Positions 1 through 5,263 of a stretch of DNA of 10,627 nt are shown here, in pieces. The notes under the pieces were generated by a model. That model was not told the DNA's origin. It searched no databases and worked only from the letters and a program-made list of their open reading frames with translations. The translations under genes and the position numbers were made by a program. The DNA is from VGBK01 sp964548475 (GTDB taxonomy: Bacteria; Actinomycetota; Acidimicrobiia; Spongiisociales; UBA11373). How positions within the stretch are numbered: position 1 is the stretch's first letter; every line of letters begins with the position of its first letter. The stretch covers positions 1-10,627 of the forward strand of contig CAZJRF010000067.1 of NCBI GenBank assembly GCA_964548475.1, in the 5' to 3' direction.

Positions 1-354
1 GCCCTCCCCTTCCCGGATGAGCCCGAGCAGGATGTGCTCAGTGCCGATGTAGTTGTGGCCCAGTTGCAGGGCCTCGCGCAGGGAGAGCTCCAGTACCTTC
101 TTCGCACGCGGGGTGAAGGGGATGTGCCCGCTGGGCGCCTGGGCACCCTGGCCGATGATCTCCACCACCTGGGAACGCACCGACTCCAGACTGATGCCCA
201 TGCCCTCGAGGGCCCGGGCGGCCACGCCCTCGCCTTCGTGGATAAGCCCGAGCAGGATGTGCTCGGTGCCGATGTAGTTGTGGTTGAGCAGCCTGGCCTC
301 TTCCTGGGCCAGTACCACCACCCGGCGGGCTCGGTCGGTGAACCTCTCAAACAA
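1..354 (-). CDS. clpC: ATP-dependent Clp protease ATPase subunit ClpC, N-terminal 118 residues (runs off the left edge)
   Basis: ClpC is the AAA+ unfoldase that feeds substrates and adaptor-bound proteins to the ClpP peptidase in the cytoplasm. Only the N-terminal adaptor and substrate-binding domain is visible. It contains both Clp-N repeats: NHNYIGTEHILLGLI at residues 24-38 and GHNYIGTEHILLGLI at 99-113, exactly 75 residues apart. The two AAA+ modules lie beyond position 1. The protein begins with the canonical MFERFTDRARR, which places the start at a TTG codon (354-352). No ATG or GTG lies in a better position, and an AGGAGA ribosome-binding site sits 9 nt upstream of the TTG. The gene is divergent from the polyprenyl synthase and follows lysS in the conserved actinobacterial order, but with extra genes in between. 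The identification is very secure; only the start codon is inferred. Confidence 0.95.
   Translation of the reverse strand, partial: MFERFTDRARRVVVLAQEEARLLNHNYIGTEHILLGLIHEGEGVAARALEGMGISLESVRSQVVEIIGQGAQAPSGHIPFTPRAKKVLELSLREALQLGHNYIGTEHILLGLIREGEG
21..283 (-). repeat. Imperfect direct repeat inside clpC (21-58 and 246-283)
   Basis: Two 38-bp segments 225 bp apart differ at one base (position 40 against 265). They encode the duplicated HNYIGTEHILLGL motif of the two Clp-N repeats. The repeat follows from the ancient domain duplication and is not a mobile or phase-variable element, although the near identity of the DNA is higher than the protein constraint alone needs. Confidence 0.85.
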
Positions 355-569
355 GGCGCTCAGTCTCCTGATGCAGCAACGGCGCTCCCGGAGGGGGCGC
401 CCCGGTCACTATAGCGGTGGGTCGCGTCAACCCAACCGGGTCCGCGACGACCCGTCTGCCCCGGGCAACGCCCCACCCGGCGACCCGCTGCGCAGGCCGC
501 CCGGCAGGCGGCCGGGGTCTGGGAAACGGCCCCGGCTACCATCGGACTCGACCCCGGGAAAAGGCTCCC
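355..569. promoter_or_regulatory. Divergent intergenic region between clpC (minus) and the polyprenyl synthase (plus)
   Basis: This 215-bp gap must hold the promoters of both flanking genes. A possible minus-strand -10 element TATAGT (413-408) lies 54 nt upstream of the clpC TTG. A TTGACG (minus strand, about 430-425) lies only 11 nt from it, too close for a normal -35. GGGTCG and CGACCC at about 419-454 form a loose inverted repeat. No ClgR-type or CIRCE operator was recognised. The AGGAGA of clpC is at about 364-369, and an AAAAGG ahead of the polyprenyl synthase is at 559-564. Promoter assignments are tentative. Confidence 0.3.
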
Positions 570-1562
570 ATGGATCATCCCGTCGTTCGCGACCTCATCC
601 CTATCGAACGGGTGTGGGCCCGGCTTGAGGCCGTGGAAGACGGGCTGCGCCGGGCGACGACCTCCTCCGATCCTTTCCTGACTCGCATCGCCCAGCACCT
701 CCTCGCCGCCGGGGGCAAGCGCTACCGGCCGCTGCTGGCCCAGGTGGCGGCGGAGATCGGCGGGGATCCCGGTGGCGGCCCGGTGGCGGCCGGGGTGGCA
801 GTGGAGCTGGTTCACCTGGGCAGCCTGTACCACGACGACGTCATCGACGAGGCCGAAAGCCGTCGCGGCGCGGTCGCGGTGAACGCCAACTGGTCCAACA
901 CGGTGGCCATCCTGGCCGGCGACTTCCTGCTCGCCCGGGCGAGCGAGACGGCCGCCCCCCTGGGCACTGAAGCGGTGTCCTTGCTCGCCCGTACCTATGC
1001 CGATCTGTGCGAGGGCCAGATCCAGGAGCTGCAACTGACCGGGGACCTGGAACAGGGCCTCGACGGCTACACCCGGGTGGTGCGCCTGAAGACCGCCAGC
1101 CTGATTCGAACCTCCGCCCGGCTGGGAGCGATGGCCGGTGGGGCGCCCCCCGGCCACGTGGAGGCCGTGAGCCGCTGGGCGCACGACGTGGGGATGGCAT
1201 TCCAGATCACCGACGACGTGCTGGACCTGGTGGCCACCGAGGAGTTCCTGGGAAAGCCGGCCGGCTCGGACATCGGCGAGGGGACCTTCACCCTCCCCGT
1301 GCTGTACGCGCTGGCCGGGCCCGAAGGCGACGAGGTGCGCCGCCTGCTGTCGGCCGGCCGGCCCTACCCGCCCGAGGCGGTGGCCGCGGTGATCGACCTG
1401 GCCCGTTCCCGGGGACACGTGGAGCGCGCCCTGCAGGTGGCGCAGGAACACACCGCGGCCGCGACCGCGGCCCTGGCGGACCTGCCGAGAGGGCCGGTGA
1501 CGGGGGTACTGGCCGCACTCGGCGACTACCTGATCACCCGGGTGGAAGGGGCCCGGGGCTAG
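570..1562 (+). CDS. Long-chain polyprenyl diphosphate synthase (trans-isoprenyl diphosphate synthase family)
   Basis: This 330-residue enzyme would condense isopentenyl diphosphate units onto an allylic primer, making the side chain of menaquinone or a related polyprenyl carrier. Visible family motifs are GGKRYRP (48-54), the first Asp-rich motif DDVID (89-93) followed by RRG, the KT pair (174-175), and the second Asp-rich motif in QITDDVLDL (212-220), then GKPAGSD and TLPVLYAL. Small residues Gly84 and Ser85 stand 5 and 4 positions before the first Asp motif, where short-chain FPP synthases carry aromatic residues. A long product is therefore inferred, but its exact length cannot be read. 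The ATG at 570 is preferred over the in-frame ATG at 417: homology begins there and AAAAGG stands 5 nt upstream. It is the only clear plus-strand gene in the window and converges on the relic at 1587. GrcC- or HepT-like naming would be a guess. Confidence 0.93.
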   Translation: MDHPVVRDLIPIERVWARLEAVEDGLRRATTSSDPFLTRIAQHLLAAGGKRYRPLLAQVAAEIGGDPGGGPVAAGVAVELVHLGSLYHDDVIDEAESRRGAVAVNANWSNTVAILAGDFLLARASETAAPLGTEAVSLLARTYADLCEGQIQELQLTGDLEQGLDGYTRVVRLKTASLIRTSARLGAMAGGAPPGHVEAVSRWAHDVGMAFQITDDVLDLVATEEFLGKPAGSDIGEGTFTLPVLYALAGPEGDEVRRLLSAGRPYPPEAVAAVIDLARSRGHVERALQVAQEHTAAATAALADLPRGPVTGVLAALGDYLITRVEGARG

Positions 1563-1586
1563 GCCCTGGGGGCTGGGGGGCGGGGA

Positions 1587-1850
1587 TCAGGAATCCAGCG
1601 TGAAGCTGCCTGCCTCCGTGCCGGGGGTGTAAGCCCCTCCCGTGTAGAGGCCATCGGCGGAACCCCCGGTGGAGCTACCCCCGACGTAGACCAGGTAGCC
1701 GACGCCGACGTCGAGCTCTGCTGAAGAGAACACCAGGAACTGGAACTGCTTGGTAGGCAGAAAGCTGAGGACGTCGGTGCCGTCGGCCGCCTCGACATGG
1801 ATCATGGTCCCCCGTGTCTGGGGCGAACGCCAGGCCAGCCCGGCCGACGG
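1587..1850 (-). pseudogene. C-terminal relic of a carbohydrate-binding-domain protein (Cthe_2159/PF14262-like)
   Basis: The frame, read on the minus strand to a TGA at 1589-1587, encodes phrases such as LSFLPTKQFQFLVFSS, YVGGSSTGGSADGLY and GGAYTPGTEAGSF. These match my recollection of the conserved C-terminal end of the secreted Cthe_2159 family of carbohydrate-binding domain proteins. Full members are several hundred residues long with a signal peptide. Here homology fades at about 1850, and the frame meets a stop at 1914-1916 inside the end of the toxin gene. The N-terminal bulk and any signal peptide are therefore absent. An internal ATG at 1805 would allow a 72-residue product, but nothing suggests it is made. 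It is best read as a decayed or truncated gene left behind by a rearrangement that placed the toxin-antitoxin pair upstream. The family assignment is from memory. Confidence 0.6.
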
Positions 1851-1890
1851 CTGCTGCCCCCACCCGCGCCGACCGGACTCGGAGCCAGGC

Positions 1891-2269
1891 TCAGGCCAGG
1901 CCGAGGGCCACCGTCAGGGCCCGATCCAACTCAGTCAGCTTCACCGGCCCCAACGCCCCGCGACGTCGGGTGAGCACCCGCTTGGGTAGGGTGAAGACGT
2001 TGTCGCAGTTCGCGCCGCTGGGGCGGTCGAGGCCCTCCTCGGCGCCGAGCTTCACTTCCGCCACGTGCCCTCGGAACGAACTGGCCACCAGCACACAGAC
2101 CACCGNNNNNNNNNNCTTCCATCCTCGGTGAACGTGGCGTTGCCGGCGAGGACAAGAGCGGCACGGCCGAGTCGCGCGTCACCACGACCACCGGGTGCCG
2201 GCCCACTCCCGGGATGTCGGCGTCCCAGACCTCGCCCCGTGAGATCAGCGCTCGGCGTCGGCCAGGCAT
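1891..2269 (-). CDS. MazF/PemK-like toxin, probable mRNA endonuclease, interrupted by an assembly gap
   Basis: The N-terminal part reads ISRGEVWDADIPG then HPVVVVTRDSAVPLLS, the usual opening of MazF/PemK ribonuclease toxins. The C-terminal part reads VVCVLVASSFRGHVAEV, then GANCDNVFTLPKRVL and KLTELDRALTVALGLA, the usual MazF closing helix. Such toxins cleave RNA and are held inactive by a cognate antitoxin. The two parts lie in different frames on either side of ten Ns (2106-2115). Because the gap size is nominal, this cannot be called a real frameshift. About 30 nt just upstream of the gap fit neither part well and may be unreliable contig-end sequence. The ATG at 2269 overlaps the antitoxin gene by 25 nt, indicating coupled translation. 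A later start at the CTG before ISRGEV is possible. The family is clear; the middle of the protein is not. Confidence 0.75.
2106..2115. other. Assembly gap (10 Ns)
   Basis: Ten consecutive Ns lie within the toxin gene. The true length is unknown. To restore the toxin frame, the gap would need a length of 8, 11, 14 and so on, not 10. Confidence 0.98.
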
Positions 2270-2502
2270 GCGGCAAGGGAAAAGGCGGCCAGCTTGTCGA
2301 TGAGCTCGTCGTGGTCCGAATCGGCCGGCCTGTAACGGCACCGGTAGGAGTGCACAATGGCCTCCTCCCCGTGTCTCTCCAGCCATTCGGCAACAGCCCG
2401 GGCAACCACTGCACCCCGGTTGGGGGCCAGGCCCGCTTCGACGGCTCGATCCACCGCCTCCACGACGGACTCATCAAGACGGGCAGTGACGGGAACACTC
2501 AC
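2245..2502 (-). CDS. Ribbon-helix-helix antitoxin of a MazEF-like toxin-antitoxin pair
   Basis: The 85-residue protein begins VSVPVTARLDESVVEAVD, a typical ribbon-helix-helix strand and first helix. A second helix follows (RGAVVARAVAEWLERHGEEA, about residues 29-48), then an acidic and hydrophobic tail (HDELIDKLAAFSLAACLADAER) that would wrap the toxin. The N-terminal half should bind DNA as a dimer. A GTG at 2502-2500 is chosen as start because it begins the conserved strand and lies about 20 nt downstream of a palindromic operator. The in-frame ATG at 2568 would put the operator inside the gene and add residues with no family resemblance. The 3' end overlaps the toxin start. The pair probably represses its own promoter. 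The identity of the partner toxin supports the call. Confidence 0.8.
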   Translation of the reverse strand: MSVPVTARLDESVVEAVDRAVEAGLAPNRGAVVARAVAEWLERHGEEAIVHSYRCRYRPADSDHDELIDKLAAFSLAACLADAER

Positions 2503-2514
2503 ACAACCAACACA

Positions 2515-2544
2515 CCAGGGCGTGTACGAAATGTACACACCTGG
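2515..2544 (-). promoter_or_regulatory. Palindromic operator of the toxin-antitoxin pair
   Basis: The perfect inner repeat GTGTAC (2522-2527) and GTACAC (2533-2538) is separated by GAAAT. It is flanked by a second matched pair, CCAGG (2515-2519) and CCTGG (2540-2544). Eleven bases per arm are thus paired, with a one-base offset between the outer and inner halves. The site lies just upstream of the antitoxin GTG and overlaps a possible minus-strand -10 (TACATT, 2535-2530). This is the layout expected for autoregulation by a ribbon-helix-helix antitoxin. Binding is inferred. Confidence 0.65.
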
Positions 2545-2579
2545 GGGCGGGCAGGGGCCAGTCTTCACTCCGCCACGGC

Positions 2580-3305
2580 TCAGACCCCCACCCGGGCCGC
2601 TATCCGAGCCACGGCCGCGTACGACTCCGTCGCCCGCAACCCCCCGGGGCTCCCCAGGGCATCCTCCAGAGCGGGATCGAAGGGCACCGCACCCAGGAAG
2701 GGCACCCCGAACTCATCGGCCAGATCCTCAACCAAACGAGAGCCGTCCCGGCACAGGTTCTCGACCACACCCAGCAGCGGGATCCCCAGCTCGCTGAGCA
2801 GGCGCAGGGCCCGGCGGACACTCTCGATCACCACCCGGGAGGCGGTCCCGATCAGCAGGAACTCGGCCCGGGGCAGCAGCCGGATCAGGTCGAGTGTGGT
2901 GTCGCCGAGCCCCGGCGGCAGATCGATCAGCAGGGTGTCGAGATCTCCCCAGCGGGTGATGGCCAGCAGCTCCAGCAGCAGGTTGGTGGCTTCCCCGCCG
3001 CGCAGCGGCGCCGCCGCGTCGCCCGAGAAGAAGGCCACCGACATCATCGCCATCCCCTCGACTGGGTGCGGGTCGATGCCGAACTCCTCGGCCGGGAAGT
3101 GCCGGTCTGCCCCCAGGATCACGTGGTCGGTGGGCGAGGTGAAGTCGAGATCGAGCAGGCCCACCCGCCGACCCCGATCGGCCCCGGCCAGAGCGAGGCC
3201 CGTCGCCAGCACGCTCTTGCCGATGCCGCCCTTGCTGCCCCCCACCGCCACGATGCGGCGCACCCCGGCGAGGCGCTCTCCGACAGCGTCCGGACGCGGG
3301 TCCAT
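2580..3305 (-). CDS. MinD/Mrp-type ATPase, probable ATPase-type HypB (nickel insertion partner of HypA)
   Basis: This 241-residue P-loop ATPase carries a deviant Walker A with the MinD signature lysine (GGSKGGIGKS, residues 22-31, K25 and K30), LLDLDFTSPTDHVILG (50-65) and LLIDLPPGLGDTTL (125-138). The Cys pair of Fe-S-carrying Mrp/NBP35 proteins is absent: at that place stands VVENLCRDGSR with a single Cys (C185). The gene starts 4 nt after the stop of hypA. That context, with ELLAITRW and DHVILG, recalls the HypB of Thermococcus kodakarensis, an Mrp/MinD-family ATPase. That protein binds HypA and tunes its nickel affinity, and it replaces the usual GTPase HypB. I infer the same role here: ATP-dependent delivery of nickel to a cytoplasmic [NiFe] hydrogenase precursor. 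Alternatives are a generic Mrp-like or ParA-like ATPase. The ATPase fold is certain, the HypB role likely. Confidence 0.8.
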   Translation of the reverse strand: MDPRPDAVGERLAGVRRIVAVGGSKGGIGKSVLATGLALAGADRGRRVGLLDLDFTSPTDHVILGADRHFPAEEFGIDPHPVEGMAMMSVAFFSGDAAAPLRGGEATNLLLELLAITRWGDLDTLLIDLPPGLGDTTLDLIRLLPRAEFLLIGTASRVVIESVRRALRLLSELGIPLLGVVENLCRDGSRLVEDLADEFGVPFLGAVPFDPALEDALGSPGGLRATESYAAVARIAARVGV

Positions 3306-3309
3306 CGGG

Positions 3310-3744
3310 CTACCCCCCCACCGGCGGGCCGTCGCCCCGCCCTTCGATCTTCTCCAGCGTCACCCCGCGTCCGGCGACGATGTCGAAGTCGGGACTGCCG
3401 CAGCCCGGGCAGCGCACGAAGGCGTGTGCCAGCTCGGGCAGGAAGTGCATGGCCTCGGCCGAATCGGGATCGTCCTCTCCACTCAGGTCCGCGGTGCCAA
3501 AACGGCACCCGCAGACCCGGCAGTGGAAAGCTACCGGCTCCGGCTCCACCACGAAGCGCACCCCGACCAGAGCCGGGTCGCCGGCGGGCAGTACCTGGGT
3601 CAGGGAGAACTCGAAGAGGTCGATCTCGATCCGCTGCAGCTCCCCGACCCGCACGGTGATCTTCTCCACGCGGTCCATCCCGGCCTCGCGAGCGGCGCGC
3701 ACCGCCGCCTTCACCACTGCATCCGCCAGGGCGAATTCGTGCAT
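3310..3744 (-). CDS. hypA: Hydrogenase nickel incorporation protein HypA (long zinc-domain form)
   Basis: HypA is the metallochaperone that hands nickel to [NiFe] hydrogenase large subunits. The 144-residue protein starts with the nickel-binding MHE motif (H2, E3). It continues through the typical helix and strand (VEKITVRVGELQRIE, 26-40) into a zinc domain with CRVC (C75, C78) and CPGC (C112, C115). The Cys pairs are 34 residues apart, against about 14 in E. coli HypA. The insert (about 83-110) is acidic and then hydrophobic, as I recall for the Thermococcus protein. The ATG at 3744 is chosen over one at 3774 because MHE must be N-terminal and GGAAGGAA lies 5 nt upstream. It is followed directly by the HypB-like ATPase, so the pair is probably co-transcribed. 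No hydrogenase subunits or other hyp genes are in the window. Confidence 0.93.
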   Translation of the reverse strand: MHEFALADAVVKAAVRAAREAGMDRVEKITVRVGELQRIEIDLFEFSLTQVLPAGDPALVGVRFVVEPEPVAFHCRVCGCRFGTADLSGEDDPDSAEAMHFLPELAHAFVRCPGCGSPDFDIVAGRGVTLEKIEGRGDGPPVGG

Positions 3745-3764
3745 GTGGGTTCCTTCCGGGGAGT

Positions 3765-3781
3765 CTCCCGCCATTCGGGAG
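3765..3781 (-). promoter_or_regulatory. Hairpin in the leader of hypA
   Basis: CTCCCG (3765-3770) and CGGGAG (3776-3781) form a perfect 6-bp stem with a 5-nt loop. It lies about 7 nt before the hypA ribosome-binding site on the minus strand. It could be a leader structure or part of the stop signal after lysS. No uridine run follows. Confidence 0.35.
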
Positions 3782-3793
3782 CCGTGGACATCC

Positions 3794-3821
3794 TAGGAAG
3801 CCGCCCGGGCGCTTCTTCCTA
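3794..3821 (-). terminator. Possible terminator hairpin at the end of lysS
   Basis: TAGGAAG (3794-3800) and CTTCCTA (3815-3821) are perfect inverted copies around a GC-rich 14-nt centre that can itself pair in part. The lysS stop codon lies in one arm. No T-tract follows, so factor-independent termination is uncertain, but the position between the housekeeping run and hypA fits a boundary. Confidence 0.4.
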
Positions 3822-4382
3822 TCCCTCCGGGCGGAGTGCCGGGAAGAGGATCACCTCGCGAATGCTCTCCTCACCGGTCAGCAGCATCACCAGGCGGTCC
3901 ACCCCCAGGCCCATACCGCCGGTGGGGGGCATGCCGTACTCCAGAGCGAGCAGGAAGTCCTCGTCGAGAGGATGCGCCTCCTCATCACCCTGGGCCCGCG
4001 CCTCAACCTGTGCCTCGAAGCGGCGCCGCTGCTCCAGCGGATCGTTGAGCTCGCTGAAGGCGTTGGCCAGTTCCCGGCCGGCGCAAATCACCTCGAAGCG
4101 CTCCACCACCCCCGGCAGGCGGCGATGGTCGCGGGCCAGCGGCGAGATCTCCTTGGGGTAGTCCATGACCACCGTTGGCTCCCAGAAGTGGGGCTCGGCG
4201 TGGGTCTCGAAAACCTCGGAGACGATCTTGCCCACCCCCCAGGGCGCGCGCACTTCCACTCCCAGTTCGTGGGCCTTCGCACGCGCGTCGGCCAGGGGCA
4301 TGCCCAGGTCCCACTCCACCCCGCTGGCCTCGGAGGCGGCCTCCACGTAGCTCACCCGCCGCCAGGGAGGCCGCACCGACAT
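3819..4382 (-). CDS. lysS: Lysyl-tRNA synthetase, C-terminal part (separated by a frame break)
   Basis: This frame carries the rest of the class II catalytic core: PPWRRVSYVEA (residues 5-15 from the ATG at 4382), DYPKEISPLAR (74-84), GRELANAFSELNDP (102-115) and the motif 3 region GGMGLGVDRLVMLLTG (155-170), ending normally at RPEG. It therefore continues the N-terminal ORF upstream. The frame reaches back past 4382 without homology. An ATG at 4382-4380 overlaps the stop of the N-terminal ORF as TGATG, with GAGGG 6 nt upstream. A separate 187-residue subunit made by reinitiation is therefore formally possible. More likely this is one gene broken by a deletion or an assembly error. No functional synthetase can be made from this half alone, since motifs 1 and 2 are in the other. 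Confidence 0.85.
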   Translation of the reverse strand: MSVRPPWRRVSYVEAASEASGVEWDLGMPLADARAKAHELGVEVRAPWGVGKIVSEVFETHAEPHFWEPTVVMDYPKEISPLARDHRRLPGVVERFEVICAGRELANAFSELNDPLEQRRRFEAQVEARAQGDEEAHPLDEDFLLALEYGMPPTGGMGLGVDRLVMLLTGEESIREVILFPALRPEG

Positions 4383-4390
4383 CAGCCGCC
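4371..4390 (-). other. lysS junction: frame break with about 18 codons missing
   Basis: Only 20 nt separate the codon for Glu in DMMDLTE from PPWRR, whereas other bacterial LysRS proteins have roughly 25 residues there. The remaining 20 nt is not a multiple of three, so the frame changes and a TGA appears at 4384-4382. The total length of 1445 nt would become about 1500 nt, a normal 500 codons, if about 55 nt were restored. Confidence 0.75.
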
Positions 4391-5263
4391 CTCGGTCAGG
4401 TCCATCATGTCGAAGTAGTCCGCGTAGGCCTGGTACAGCTCCAGCATGGTGAACTCGGGGTTGTGGCGCGGCGACACCCCCTCGTTGCGGAAGATACGGC
4501 CGATCTCGTAAACCCGCTCCACCCCGCCCACGATGAGCCGCTTCAGGTGCAGCTCGATGGCGATGCGCAGGTACATGTCCACGCCGAGGGCGTTGTGGTG
4601 GGTGATGAAAGGCTTGGCCAGCGCTCCGCCCGCCTGGCCTTGCAGGATCGGGGTCTCCACCTCCAGGAACCCCCGGCCGTCGAGCGACCGCCGCAGCGAG
4701 GCGACGATGCCGCTGCGAGCGGCCAGCACCCGGCGGGCCTGCGGGTTCACCGCCAGGTCCAGATAACGGCGCCGGTGGCGCACTTCCACGTCCTGCAGGC
4801 CGTGCCACTTCTCCGGCAGCGGGCGCAGGGCCTTAGCCAGCAGGGCAAACTCCTCCACCCGGATGCTCAGCTCGCCCCGCCTGGTCCGCACCACCTCGCC
4901 CGAGGCCCCCACCCAATCGCCCGGATCCAGGTCGAGAAAGGCGTCCAGGCGATCCCCGAGCACGGCCGCGTCGGCATACAGCTGCAGGCGGCCCGAGCCG
5001 TCCTGGATGACCCCGAAGGCCAGGCCCCCCATCCGGCGCATGTTGAGCAAACGCCCGGCCACCGTCTCTCGGACCCCGGAGGCACCCCCGGCAACCAGGC
5101 CGGCGTGGGCCTCGTGGACGGCGGCGGCGGTGGTGGTCGGGGCGAAGGTGACGGGATAGGGGTCCACCCCGGCCGCCCGCAGCGCCTCCACCTTGGCCAG
5201 GCGGGCGGCCGTGAGGAAGTGCTCGGCCAGATGCTCTCCCTCGGCTGGGCCCTCACCGCTCAT
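4382..5263 (-). CDS. lysS: Lysyl-tRNA synthetase, N-terminal part (class II aminoacyl-tRNA synthetase)
   Basis: LysRS charges tRNA-Lys with lysine. This 293-residue frame contains the N-terminal helix region, the OB-fold anticodon-binding domain (about 65-145; VAGRLLNMRRMGGLAFGVIQ begins at 68), motif 1 (around GFLEVETPIL, 198-207) and motif 2 (GRIFRNEGVSPRHNPEFTML, 255-274). It then ends abruptly at DMMDLTEGG, well short of motif 3. Usual length is about 500 residues. The ATG at 5263 overlaps the coaX gene by 11 nt and has GGGGGAGAGAG just before it, consistent with coupled translation in the coaX-lysS order seen in actinobacteria. lysS is expected to be essential, so either the sequence is wrong at the junction, another LysRS exists in the genome, or the two halves work together. 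Confidence 0.92.
   Translation of the reverse strand: MSGEGPAEGEHLAEHFLTAARLAKVEALRAAGVDPYPVTFAPTTTAAAVHEAHAGLVAGGASGVRETVAGRLLNMRRMGGLAFGVIQDGSGRLQLYADAAVLGDRLDAFLDLDPGDWVGASGEVVRTRRGELSIRVEEFALLAKALRPLPEKWHGLQDVEVRHRRRYLDLAVNPQARRVLAARSGIVASLRRSLDGRGFLEVETPILQGQAGGALAKPFITHHNALGVDMYLRIAIELHLKRLIVGGVERVYEIGRIFRNEGVSPRHNPEFTMLELYQAYADYFDMMDLTEGG

Noticed and set aside
21..283. Direct repeat as a mobile or recombination element
   Set aside because: It coincides with the two Clp-N repeats in the same frame and at the family's normal spacing.
360..1451. Minus-strand open frame of 363 codons opposite the polyprenyl synthase
   Set aside because: The plus strand has both Asp-rich motifs and correct length. 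The minus frame shows no recognisable domain.
2580..3305. Plasmid or chromosome partition ParA
   Set aside because: No ParB or parS-like repeats are nearby, and the gene is coupled to hypA. The sequence after Walker B is of the Mrp/HypB type.
2580..3305. Fe-S scaffold Mrp/ApbC
   Set aside because: The conserved C-terminal Cys pair is absent; only C185 is present at that place.
2065..4161. Plus-strand open frame of 698 codons crossing the Ns
   Set aside because: It lies antisense to the toxin-antitoxin pair, the HypB-like ATPase, hypA and the end of lysS. Its composition (Arg, Ser, Pro, Ala rich, no motifs) is what a high-GC shadow frame gives.
4371..4390. Programmed ribosomal frameshift in lysS
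   Set aside because: No slippery heptamer is seen, and about 18 conserved-region residues are missing, which a frameshift alone does not explain.
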